Shown piece after piece: positions 8,747-17,115 of a stretch of DNA of 64,000 nucleotides. The notes beneath the pieces were generated by a model. That model had not been told where the DNA came from, ran no database searches, and saw only the letters and a program-made list of their open reading frames with translations. The first letter of the stretch is position 1, and each line of letters begins with the position of its first letter. The translations under genes were made by a program, and so were the position numbers. Source of the stretch: Butyrivibrio sp. LB2008 (GTDB lineage Bacteria > Bacillota > Clostridia > Lachnospirales > Lachnospiraceae); contig NZ_KK211307.1 in assembly GCF_000621565.1 (NCBI RefSeq), positions 68,743 through 132,742 on the forward strand. The letters are read 5' to 3'.

Positions 8747-9919
8747 TCAGTTTTGTTCACAGGGAACGCCGAAGGCAAAGCAGTTTTCCTTGTCAAAGAA
8801 AACTCTTTTCGCTCTGCGTTCACTTACATATTCATCGGGCTCTTCTATAAAGTATCCGTCTTCGGTAACAGAATCTTCATAAGGTGAAAATGCAAGATAA
8901 GCATATACTTTGCCGCCCTGAGCCGACAGGATAACGCGGTATTCTTTGTCATTATCTGAGTATTCGTTATGTTCACCTATATAGAAGATGCATTCGTATA
9001 TTCCGTCTGAGTTTAGATCGGCGTAAGTTGTTCCGTTTATTTCACCGTCGCCTTCATAATATTCGTATATCTGACCTTTGTCTAAGAGCTGACTGAAAGG
9101 TATTTCGCCCGGTGTTTTCATGAAACTGTCGAGTGATGCGGCGTTTACGGTGCCGCCTTCTTGCATCAGTTCGTTGTAGAATTCGGGATTATTATCAGGA
9201 TAAGTATAGGCATCAGATGCGGCTTTGGCAGTTCCTTTAGAAAAATCTGCAATGACTTCATACTTTTCAATCGGATACGTGTTGTTATAGTCGTATTCCT
9301 CCAGATAATATGAACCCGGAACAACGTCGTTTATGTCTTTGGATTCTGCGTCTTCTCCGGACTCTGACTGTTCATTGATATCATCTTCGAACAATTCTTC
9401 ATACTCAGCTTTTCCGTCTTTGAGCATTAGTTTGTAACAATCTATGACTCCCATGTGTCCCATATAAAAGAGGACTCCGTTTTCATCGGGAACTGAATGT
9501 AATGAAGTGTGCGACATGCCGGTTTCTTCTACAAGTTGTGCTTTGCCGTCTGCATAGGTATACAGCTTTCCGGTAAAAGAAGCTTCGCAATGACCAAATC
9601 TTATAAAAAGCTCAGGAATGTTATCCTTGTCGATGTCATATATAGTGTATGAGTCAATGCATTCCTCATATTCATCGGACTCAGGCGAAGTGGCAGCTAT
9701 TTTTTCCGCTTCAGCTTCTATTAGTTCCTTATAAGCCTGCTTATAGCCTCCATCGGAAGATGATGCATCCGCGCTTTCCGAAGTAGAAGCCTCAGAAGAA
9801 CTTACAGTATCCGCACCGGTATCACTTACGCCGCTTGACTGCTCAGTCGAAGCGCTGTTTGCGCAGGCGCTCAATAAAAAAGATGCAATGATCACCGGTA
9901 AAAGTGTTTTCTTTTTCAT
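8747..9919 (-). CDS. predicted lipoprotein, acidic extracellular domain
   Basis: A 390-residue protein with a textbook lipoprotein signal: MKKKT, a hydrophobic run and the lipobox LLSAC. A Ser/Glu/Asp-rich linker (~residues 23-60) leads to a domain with IYDIDKDNIPELFIRFG and later TTYADLNSDGIYECIFY. These Asp-rich D-x-(D/N)-x-D-G-type loops resemble calcium-binding segments seen in VCBS/FG-GAP-like exported proteins. It is likely anchored on the outer face of the membrane; function is unknown. The gene is convergent with the esterase gene. Confidence 0.75.
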   Translation of the reverse strand: MKKKTLLPVIIASFLLSACANSASTEQSSGVSDTGADTVSSSEASTSESADASSSDGGYKQAYKELIEAEAEKIAATSPESDEYEECIDSYTIYDIDKDNIPELFIRFGHCEASFTGKLYTYADGKAQLVEETGMSHTSLHSVPDENGVLFYMGHMGVIDCYKLMLKDGKAEYEELFEDDINEQSESGEDAESKDINDVVPGSYYLEEYDYNNTYPIEKYEVIADFSKGTAKAASDAYTYPDNNPEFYNELMQEGGTVNAASLDSFMKTPGEIPFSQLLDKGQIYEYYEGDGEINGTTYADLNSDGIYECIFYIGEHNEYSDNDKEYRVILSAQGGKVYAYLAFSPYEDSVTEDGYFIEEPDEYVSERRAKRVFFDKENCFAFGVPCEQN

Positions 9920-10050
9920 AACAGTACTCCATCTCTCTTTTCTTAATAGAAGCCTATTTTAGCATATAAAGAAAGGTATGCTCAACGATTGGTATGTGGT
10001 ACATTTAAATACAGAGTTACTATTGCGAAAACGGAAGGAGTGAAATTATC

Positions 10051-10542
10051 GTGAAAGAAGCATATTTTGCAGGTGGATGCTTTTGGTGCGTCACACCTAT
10101 TTATAAAATGTACGGAGTAGATGAGGTTATCTGCGGCTATGCCGGCGGAGATGAGAAGGATCCGACATATGAGCAGGTAAAGCACCAGGAAACAGGACAC
10201 AGAGAGACAATAAAGCTTGTATACGATTCCGAAAAAGTATCTTACGACAAGCTCCTTGATATCTATTTTGCCAACGTGGATCCGTTCGATGCGGAAGGTC
10301 AATTTATCGACAAAGGCTTTTCCTACACGCTGGCCATCTTCTACATGTCCGATGACGAGAAAAAGACAGCTCTTGAAAAGATCGCCAAAATAGAGCAGGA
10401 ATCAGGAAAGAAAGTTCAGGTCGAAGTCCTGCCGTTTAAGAATTTCTATGAGGCGGAGGAATACCATCAGGACTATTATCTCAAGAATCCTGAGGCGTTT
10501 GAGAAAGAGCTTATTGAGTCGGGGAGAAAAAAGAATTCGTAG
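10051..10542 (+). CDS. msrA: peptide methionine (S)-S-oxide reductase
   Basis: A 163-residue cytosolic enzyme that reduces methionine-S-sulfoxide in proteins using thioredoxin. The active-site GCFWC motif is at residues 9-13, the nucleophile being Cys10, followed by the family landmarks GYAGG, TGHRE and EYHQDYY. It is single-domain with no MsrB fusion. The start is GTG at 10051, with GGAAGGAG eleven bases upstream; the nearer GTG is blocked by a stop. A GNAT gene follows after nine bases, so the two are probably co-transcribed. Confidence 0.95.
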   Translation: MKEAYFAGGCFWCVTPIYKMYGVDEVICGYAGGDEKDPTYEQVKHQETGHRETIKLVYDSEKVSYDKLLDIYFANVDPFDAEGQFIDKGFSYTLAIFYMSDDEKKTALEKIAKIEQESGKKVQVEVLPFKNFYEAEEYHQDYYLKNPEAFEKELIESGRKKNS

Positions 10543-10551
10543 AGGGAGCAT

Positions 10552-10995
10552 ATGAACATACAAGTAATAAGGGCAACGGAAACATGGCAGCAGGCAGGCG
10601 CGTACTACGTCCGTATACAAGGAATGGCGAAACAACACAATATCACACTAAGGCGCGAGTTTGATGAACATGATACTCCGGATACAAAATACATCGTTCT
10701 AACAGATGATGATTTTCCTGTAGCAACCTGCAGGTTGTATGGCATAGATGCGAAGTCGGCCGTAATTGGGCGCGTTGTCGTACTGCCTGAGTATCGCGGT
10801 AAGGGGCTTGGAAAGCAGGTTATGGGGGAAGCGGAGAAGTGGCTTGCGGAGCTTGAGTACACGAACGTGGTGATAGAGAGCAGGGATGTTGCGGTTGGTT
10901 TTTATGAGAAGCTTGGGTATGAAGTGACGGGGGAGAGTGTTGTGCATGGGGATACGTTTGATTGTGTGAGGATGGAGAAGGGGATAAGAGAATAA
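10552..10995 (+). CDS. GNAT family N-acetyltransferase
   Basis: A 147-residue protein with the acetyl-CoA-binding motif A VVVLPEYRGKGLGKQVM (the R-G-x-G-x-G loop) and the later VGFYEKLGYEV of motif B, both typical of GNAT enzymes. It transfers acetyl from acetyl-CoA to an amine on an unknown substrate. AGGGAG precedes the ATG. It lies close behind msrA and fifteen bases before the next small gene, suggesting one transcript. Confidence 0.85.
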   Translation: MNIQVIRATETWQQAGAYYVRIQGMAKQHNITLRREFDEHDTPDTKYIVLTDDDFPVATCRLYGIDAKSAVIGRVVVLPEYRGKGLGKQVMGEAEKWLAELEYTNVVIESRDVAVGFYEKLGYEVTGESVVHGDTFDCVRMEKGIRE

Positions 10996-11010
10996 GAAGC
11001 AGGTATCATC

Positions 11011-11400
11011 ATGAAAAAAAGTGATATTTTAAAACAAGTAAGAGGTTTGATGTATATTACATGTTCTAAAGGATTTGCACGACATAAGGAAGCATTGGAT
11101 GATATTTTTGATAGATCCACTTGCTATGATTTACATTCTAAAATTGACTTTCGAGATGATGGATCAGCTGAGCTGTATACGCATGAACGTGGCAAGAAAA
11201 TTGTATCTTATATTACCGATGATGAAAAAGTTGTTGTTTTCGTAATCCTTAGCAAACTTATATGGGAAGATGCTTACAAGATGCATGAAGATAGTAAACA
11301 AGAGTATTACGATAAGGCTTTTGAATTGATTGGAGAACCATATAATACATGGAATAAGCAGGGGATTAATATTTTTACTTTGGATAGGATTATTGATTAG
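11011..11400 (+). CDS. hypothetical protein
   Basis: A 129-residue soluble protein with no signal peptide and no motif I recognise. It has a central strand-rich stretch (AELYTHERGKKIVSYI) and a C-terminal helix. AGCAGG lies upstream of the ATG. It probably ends the msrA-GNAT transcript. Function is unknown. Confidence 0.55.
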   Translation: MKKSDILKQVRGLMYITCSKGFARHKEALDDIFDRSTCYDLHSKIDFRDDGSAELYTHERGKKIVSYITDDEKVVVFVILSKLIWEDAYKMHEDSKQEYYDKAFELIGEPYNTWNKQGINIFTLDRIID

Positions 11401-11541
11401 AGCATTTTCTATAACAAAAGAGTTTCATGAAGAGTTTCTTTACGATGATTAAGGAAAAATATGAGCCTTGGCTATATTTGAAAACTGGCTGATCTCAATA
11501 ATATGAGATCAGCTGAGGGAGAGTTTTACTGTTTCTTTTTA

Positions 11542-12123
11542 TTAATGGTTGAGATAATCTAATACATTCTTGCGATAGCTCTCAACATTTCCGACATTAT
11601 CATACATTTTGGCAATTCTGACGCTTTTTTCTAATTCAGTTCGTATTTCATCACTGAACAGATCTGGATTATGTTTTATTACTTCAGAGATGTAATTATT
11701 CAATTCTGCGGCATTTTCAAACTTATTTATATCTTTGATGATGCGGGACTTATCTAGATTATCAAAGTTGATAGGTGTAGCTTTGGGTACTTGAGTTACA
11801 GTTTTATCCGGTGATGGAGTAATAGAACTTGTTAAATGCTCCTGTGATAAAGATGATAGAGGCTGAATATATTCCATTTTGTTTTTGGTTTCATTTAATA
11901 ATCTAATACTGTCAGATATTTCTGTAAGTTTATTCAGGATTTCACCTATAGCATAGATAAGAGTTGCACTTATGGCAACTGAAAAAAATATGCCGACGAA
12001 TATGGCAAATCCAAATAAAGCACTGTGTGCGTCACTGCCTATACTTGCGGCTATTATAATGCTTCCAAGCGTTCCTAATATAAGAAGTTTTGATAATATG
12101 CTAGTAATCTGAGAGGTTTCCAT
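11542..12123 (-). CDS. two-helix membrane protein, hypothetical
   Basis: A 193-residue protein with two hydrophobic helices (residues ~10-30 and ~35-58), then a coiled-coil-like stretch (EILNKLTEISDSIRLLNETK) and a Pro/Ser/Thr linker leading to a helical tail. The tail repeats the theme of ELNNYISEVIKHNPDLF. No enzymatic motif is visible. It lies alone on the minus strand between plus-strand genes. Function is unknown. Confidence 0.6.
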   Translation of the reverse strand: METSQITSILSKLLILGTLGSIIIAASIGSDAHSALFGFAIFVGIFFSVAISATLIYAIGEILNKLTEISDSIRLLNETKNKMEYIQPLSSLSQEHLTSSITPSPDKTVTQVPKATPINFDNLDKSRIIKDINKFENAAELNNYISEVIKHNPDLFSDEIRTELEKSVRIAKMYDNVGNVESYRKNVLDYLNH

Positions 12124-12363
12124 AGAGAGTCTACTTTCTAATAGAAATACTTATTAAAATTATACTACTTATTTATTCGAGATTACCGGGCTTTTTTACG
12201 TGAAATTTATGCGGCTTTTAGTTGATGGTTACTGTGAATTGATGCAATATCTTAGGTTCTGTTGAACTGATTTAAATCTCGCATATTGGTTTTGATGGTA
12301 TAATAATTAATGTAATAGCGATAATTACAAAATGACATTTTCGGACGATGTTAAGGAGTACCT

Positions 12364-12948
12364 ATGGCCTCATTAACACATGTATACATGTGGTCGCCCA
12401 TTGATCACTGCTGGAAGCCAATAACTGCAGAAGAAGCTTCAAAACTGTTTCCAACTAAGGTGTCGGCTAACAGTGCTCTTTTCATGTGCAGTTGTTGCAA
12501 GCAGTTTGTAACGCTCACTAATGGGAAAATACAGGCGAGGGCATTTAAGCATAGTAGAGGGGAAGCAGATAAAAGCTGTCCTGAGAGGCAAGAAGGCGCA
12601 AATTATTATTATGTATATAAAGCTAGCCAGTATGATCTTCCATTAAGAATTAGAAATATTACAAGTAATGATTTTTCTCTGGAGCTAGGACTTATAAGGA
12701 TTCCTCAGGATATATTGGATGAACAAAATAACAAGAAAATAATAATAAGCACTGATTCAGAGCAATTTATATATTCTATTGAACGTATAAGAAATGATGC
12801 AGTAACATATTTGCCTGTGGGCGGAAATCCTTCAGTAGAATATAGGCTTAATACAACAGGAAAACTAATGTCATTTTGGCCTGAAACTAGCAAAGGGGTA
12901 TCCTTCTATGTGGGCAGAACCAAAAGAAAAAGATACGATCTATATTAG
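12364..12948 (+). CDS. CoiA-like zinc-finger N-terminal domain protein, probably truncated
   Basis: A 194-residue protein. Residues ~35-75 hold FMCSCCKQFV followed by AFKHSRGEADKSCPER, a CxxC...H...C arrangement like the N-terminal finger of CoiA-family proteins. The rest is beta-rich. Larger relatives I recall carry further domains, and a second frame (12909-13010) continues with an open stretch, so this copy may be truncated or frameshifted near 12905. AAGGAG precedes the ATG. It starts a patch of small and damaged genes. Role unknown. Confidence 0.5.
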   Translation: MASLTHVYMWSPIDHCWKPITAEEASKLFPTKVSANSALFMCSCCKQFVTLTNGKIQARAFKHSRGEADKSCPERQEGANYYYVYKASQYDLPLRIRNITSNDFSLELGLIRIPQDILDEQNNKKIIISTDSEQFIYSIERIRNDAVTYLPVGGNPSVEYRLNTTGKLMSFWPETSKGVSFYVGRTKRKRYDLY

Positions 12949-13080
12949 TGAAGCATATCTTGATTATGCTAAGCCTCTGGCATTAAAGAGGATAACGGAT
13001 ACGTTTTAAGATATGTGTTCTTAGCATGAGCTGACAGGATAAATCAAATTCTCCATAGATTGACATAGAAAGGAAAGAAA

Positions 13081-13737
13081 ATGTTTGCTATTGAAGCAGT
13101 TATTGAAGATTTGAGAAAAAGAAGGCCTGTATTTGTTTCGGAAGCTGATTTTCAGCTAGAGTTTGCATGGTCGATAAAAAGACTTTATCGTGACAGCTAC
13201 GATATAAGGTTGGAATATACTCCATCTGATCTGGCTTTAAGTGGTCAATCCAAAATGCATATTGATATCTTGCTTAAGTCAATTGATACGGGTAAGTGGA
13301 TTCCTATAGAGCTTAAGTACAAAACAAAAGCCTGTATTTTACAGCATAATGGTGAGGTGTTTGATTTGGCTAATCATGGAGCTAAGGACATTGGATGCTA
13401 TTTATATTTGAATGATGTCCAGCGTATAGAAAAGATTAAGGCATCAAAAAGAGACGAATTTGAAAAAGGATATGCAGTCATGCTTACGAATGAACTGTCA
13501 TATACAAAACCTCCTAGAAAGAATGATTGTGTTTATGCAGCTTTTTGTATTGATGAAGGCAGGATTAAGCATGGAACGATGGGCTGGAGTGTAGCGGCGA
13601 GCGCAGGAACAAAAAGAGGAATAGAGTCAGATATAGTATTGGATGGTTCTTATTTAATAAATTGGAAAGATTATTCAGAACTAGTTGATGGTACAGGAAA
13701 GATTATCCGGTTTAAATATTTAGTTTGTGAAGTATAA
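13081..13737 (+). CDS. PD-(D/E)XK nuclease-like protein
   Basis: A 218-residue protein with MHIDILL followed about 15 residues later by PIELKYK, the Asp...(Glu)-x-Lys spacing of the PD-(D/E)XK nuclease fold (approximately D61 and E79-K81). The upstream glutamate-rich segment could supply the first acidic residue. Such proteins include restriction endonucleases and repair nucleases; this one has no target-recognition domain I can see. GAAAGGAAAG precedes the ATG. The next gene overlaps its 3' end, implying a paired function. Confidence 0.55.
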   Translation: MFAIEAVIEDLRKRRPVFVSEADFQLEFAWSIKRLYRDSYDIRLEYTPSDLALSGQSKMHIDILLKSIDTGKWIPIELKYKTKACILQHNGEVFDLANHGAKDIGCYLYLNDVQRIEKIKASKRDEFEKGYAVMLTNELSYTKPPRKNDCVYAAFCIDEGRIKHGTMGWSVAASAGTKRGIESDIVLDGSYLINWKDYSELVDGTGKIIRFKYLVCEV

Positions 13738-14014
13738 CTGCCCTTTATATGATAAAGCGGCTAGCTTTTTAGGAATTGTAGTGAGCCAAAAGCATGTTGA
13801 TAGAGGAATTTCTATTCTTATATTTCGTGGCACAGATGCGGATGAAAAGGAACCTAGACCGTCATGGTCGTTGGATTATAATGTTGCTGAAAAATTCAAC
13901 CACGGCAAAATGATGAAAGCTAATATTTCCAAAGAAAGAATTATGGCTTATTTTGATACAGATGAACGAGAAATTTTGGTATGGTTGAATCAAGATGAGG
14001 TGGAAATAATATAA
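13727..14014 (+). CDS. small protein with ADP-ribosyltransferase-like motifs
   Basis: A 95-residue protein starting with GTG inside the end of the PD-(D/E)XK-like gene, a sign of translational coupling. It shows FRG (about residue 33), SWSLDYNVAEKF (about 46-57) and DEREILVW (about 78-85). An arginine, a Ser-x-Ser strand and an E-x-E turn in that order recall the R-S-E signature of ADP-ribosyltransferases. The R-to-S spacing is much shorter than usual, so the match may be coincidental or this may be a reduced variant. No clear ribosome binding site is seen. Confidence 0.45.
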   Translation: MKYNCPLYDKAASFLGIVVSQKHVDRGISILIFRGTDADEKEPRPSWSLDYNVAEKFNHGKMMKANISKERIMAYFDTDEREILVWLNQDEVEII

Positions 14015-14118
14015 GGAATTTTGAGTTCTGGATATGTAGTGAAATTCATGTTTTGATAGATGGTTTCAGAAAGACGAAAAACGATGATGATATAGGATAA
14101 TATATTTCGGGCGAATAT

Positions 14119-14629
14119 ATGAATGAGAGATATTTGGAATTGGTAAGCAGAGTACGTGCTTACTATAAGAATAATTATAGAGATAATGGTAATATCAGCT
14201 TGACATGGGTGTGATATAGATGCGGCTGACAATCTGTGTAGAGAAATCAATCTTTGGACTTACTGGCAGGGATGGCGGTATGCTGTAAGAGAAGATAAGA
14301 CGAAGATTCTTTTGCTTGGACAAGATTGGGGGAATCCCAATAGTATGCAGAGTCTTAAGTTGTGTGAGAATATTAGAAAGATGAATGAAGGGATTGATGT
14401 TCCATATATGTTTGGGTGTCATCTTGAATCAAAGGTATCGCAGACTGATAGGAATCTTATTGCTTTATTTACAGAGATAGGTTATTCCAATATTGATGTA
14501 ATCAGATATCCGGATTTGTTCTTTTGTTATTTTTCTCTTGGGTATAGAATCGGCGCGGACGCAGGCGGCATGACCGATGATTTGCTGGAATCTGATTCGG
14601 AATATATTTGTGTCAACGTTAAGTATTAA
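14119..14629 (+). pseudogene. broken uracil-DNA glycosylase-like gene
   Basis: Two frames join to give one product. From the ATG at 14119 the frame runs to a TGA at 14212; a one-base shift there continues into a frame containing ILLLGQDWGNP, SLGYR and GGMT, features I associate with the uracil-DNA-glycosylase superfamily. Active members excise uracil from DNA. The 3' end also looks short for the family (about 170 codons in total). The gene is therefore frameshifted and probably truncated, unless the shift is an assembly error. Confidence 0.6.
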
Positions 14630-14808
14630 GTTTAACATAGCTGTTTTGGCGTAATTTAATTAGCAAAATAACACATTTGGCGCGATAATAGTATTAACTG
14701 ATTTTTGAAATTATCAGGTTATAATAATGCAAATAGAACAATGTTTATGCTCTTTATGATGGACTTCTGACGGAAGAAAATATGCAATTGTTTGTGGAGA
14801 ATTAATTA

Positions 14809-15003
14809 ATGATTGATGATTTATCTTCGATTGATATTGAAAAATTACGAGAAGATATGAAGGACGATTGCCTGGGGGCTTATTTTGGTGGCGGATTCGG
14901 AGCTGCATTAATAGAGTCGTTTGATGTGGAAAAGGCTAGCTACGAAGAATTAGTGAAGATGGCGCAAAATAAAGGAATTGATTTACGAAGATATTGTCAA
15001 TGA
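14809..15003 (+). CDS. small hypothetical protein
   Basis: A 64-residue protein with a conserved-looking glycine-rich core (DDCLGAYFGGGFGAALIES) and a helical tail ending RRYC. GGAG precedes the ATG by a normal distance. Similar small proteins occur in Lachnospiraceae as far as I recall, but with no function. It lies 36 bases upstream of the next gene and may be co-transcribed with it. Confidence 0.5.
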   Translation: MIDDLSSIDIEKLREDMKDDCLGAYFGGGFGAALIESFDVEKASYEELVKMAQNKGIDLRRYCQ

Positions 15004-15039
15004 TTTTAATGAGTGCAATGAGCCACGGAGGTGTAGAGC

Positions 15040-15840
15040 GTGCTTAAGATTGATTTAAATAAGGCAAACAAGGAAGAAGTGCTCGACTGTTTTTTTTCAG
15101 AATTATCGAAAATGTATTTGCATGCGATGGGCGTGTTGGAGGGAAGAGAATCAACATATGAGAGTGAAGATTATGCATTGATTGAGAAGGGGAAATTGAT
15201 TCTAAAGGAACATATGAAAGTTAAGCATAGGAGTAACACAATCAGCATTGATACTTCTTCAACTGACGATATATGTTTTTGTATTGCAGGACAACTATTA
15301 AACCAGGATAGTTATTCGGACTGTTATGGGCATGATGAACAGAGCTCCATAAAGTATGCTCTTCAAACAGTATTGGAAAAAAATCCGGAAATTGTAATTA
15401 AAGGTGATTTTGAGGTTCAAGGTAGTAGCTATTTTTATACAGAGACTATTGAAACAAAGGGGAAGCTGGTATTTGTTTCTAGAGATGATGACGATGATAT
15501 CGGCGAAAGGGAAGCCGAAGACAAGAGAAAAATATATGATGAAAAAGCTTTTTTGGCTGATGTGACCAATAAATATTCATATTCAAGATTTATGGAAACT
15601 TTCAGGGTAAACAAGCAATTTTCAGAGAAGATGTATAAAGAGTTTTTATTATCGAATTTTCTTTATAAGACTACAACTTTTTATAGAGAAGGTTATTCCT
15701 ATGAAGATTTTAAAATGTATATATTCCTATGTGTTTTCGAAGATGAAAGCGTAGGAATAGGGGAGGATGATTATAAAAGGCTTTTTGGAGAATTTATAGT
15801 AAGTATCGGAGATATTAAGCAGTACGAGAAATGTACTTGA
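15040..15840 (+). CDS. hypothetical protein
   Basis: A 266-residue soluble protein, acidic, without signal peptide or transmembrane helix. The start is GTG at 15040 with GGAGG upstream. A central acidic run (SRDDDDDIGEREAEDKR) separates a mixed N-terminal half from an aromatic helical C-terminal half. I do not recognise a domain. It precedes sbcD by 114 bases, and a link to DNA metabolism is only positional. Confidence 0.55.
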   Translation: MLKIDLNKANKEEVLDCFFSELSKMYLHAMGVLEGRESTYESEDYALIEKGKLILKEHMKVKHRSNTISIDTSSTDDICFCIAGQLLNQDSYSDCYGHDEQSSIKYALQTVLEKNPEIVIKGDFEVQGSSYFYTETIETKGKLVFVSRDDDDDIGEREAEDKRKIYDEKAFLADVTNKYSYSRFMETFRVNKQFSEKMYKEFLLSNFLYKTTTFYREGYSYEDFKMYIFLCVFEDESVGIGEDDYKRLFGEFIVSIGDIKQYEKCT

Positions 15841-15954
15841 TAAAATAATCGAAGAGTTTTGTAATGATTTAGCCCTTCCGTTATCGTTATAACAGAAGAA
15901 TTTACACTTTTTATAAGGCACTCATAAAATATGTTTTAATAAGAGGATGTTCAT

Positions 15955-17115
15955 ATGAAGTTTTTACATTTAGGTGATTTACACTTGGGAAAAGCCTTAG
16001 GTGATTTTGACTTGATTTATGATCAGGAATATATTCTCAATCAGATATTAAACTTGATTGATGATGAATCAGTAGATGCAGTTTTAATTGCAGGGGATGT
16101 ATATGACAAGGCCGTTCCTAGTGAGGCTGCGACGCGTTTATTGGATTCTTTCTTAAGCCAGCTTGCGGCTAAAGATGTGAAAACATTTATGATCAGTGGA
16201 AACCATGATTCGGATGACAGATTAAATTATGGCAGTACACTTTTTGCAAGTAATCAAATCTATATCTCCGCTATTTATGATGGGAATTTGGATAAGTATA
16301 TTATTAGCGATGAAGATACAGATATCAATATTTACCTACTTCCGTTTGTGAAGGCTTCTCAGGTAAAACATTTTTTCCCGGAATCTGATATAGAATCATA
16401 TGAAGATGCAGTAAGAGTAATACTTGAAAATGCTGATATTGATGAAGATGAAAATGAAAAGAACATATTAGTTGCTCATCAGTTTGTGGCCGGTAAAGGT
16501 GAAGATCCAGCTTTGGGCGGATCTGAAAGTGCCGGAACACAGAGTGTGGGCCTTGTAGAGAAAATAGGATATGATTTATTTAATATATTTGATTATGTTG
16601 CGCTGGGACATATTCATTCTCCTCAGAGAGTTGGGCGGGAAGAAGTGAGGTATTCAGGCTCGCCGCTTAAGTATTCATTAAGTGAGGTTAATAATGATAA
16701 ATCAGTTCCTATAATTACAGTTGATAAGAATGGAGTAGCTATAGATTTAGTTCCTCTAAGACCGATGCGTGATATGCGCCACATAGTAGGCAAAATGGAA
16801 GAACTGTTAAATAAGGAAAATGTAAAAGCACCAGAGGATTTTATTTATGCGACATTGACGGATGAAGACATAATCAATGATGCAATGAGTATCTTCCAAC
16901 AGGTGTACCCTAATACTGTGAAGATTGATTATGACAACTCCCATACAAGAGAAATTGAACAGGTTGATATATCAAAAATAGCACAAAATAAGTCGTTTTC
17001 AGAATTAATAGGAGACTTCTATAAACTTATATATAACAGTGAAATAAGCGATGAGGAAATGGAAGTAATGAGAATGGCTGCAAGAGAGGCAGGTGTTATT
17101 GATGAAACCAATTAA
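15955..17115 (+). CDS. sbcD: exonuclease subunit SbcD (Mre11-like)
   Basis: A 386-residue calcineurin-like phosphoesterase and nuclease subunit of the SbcCD complex, which cuts hairpins and processes double-strand DNA ends in the cytoplasm. Motifs in order are DLHLGK (residues 7-12), GDVYD (~46), GNHDSDDR (~82), H in VAHQF (~174) and GHIHSP (~218), giving the di-metal ligands. The length is normal. AGAGGATG precedes the ATG. The end overlaps sbcC by 14 bases, the usual coupled arrangement. Confidence 0.95.
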   Translation: MKFLHLGDLHLGKALGDFDLIYDQEYILNQILNLIDDESVDAVLIAGDVYDKAVPSEAATRLLDSFLSQLAAKDVKTFMISGNHDSDDRLNYGSTLFASNQIYISAIYDGNLDKYIISDEDTDINIYLLPFVKASQVKHFFPESDIESYEDAVRVILENADIDEDENEKNILVAHQFVAGKGEDPALGGSESAGTQSVGLVEKIGYDLFNIFDYVALGHIHSPQRVGREEVRYSGSPLKYSLSEVNNDKSVPIITVDKNGVAIDLVPLRPMRDMRHIVGKMEELLNKENVKAPEDFIYATLTDEDIINDAMSIFQQVYPNTVKIDYDNSHTREIEQVDISKIAQNKSFSELIGDFYKLIYNSEISDEEMEVMRMAAREAGVIDETN

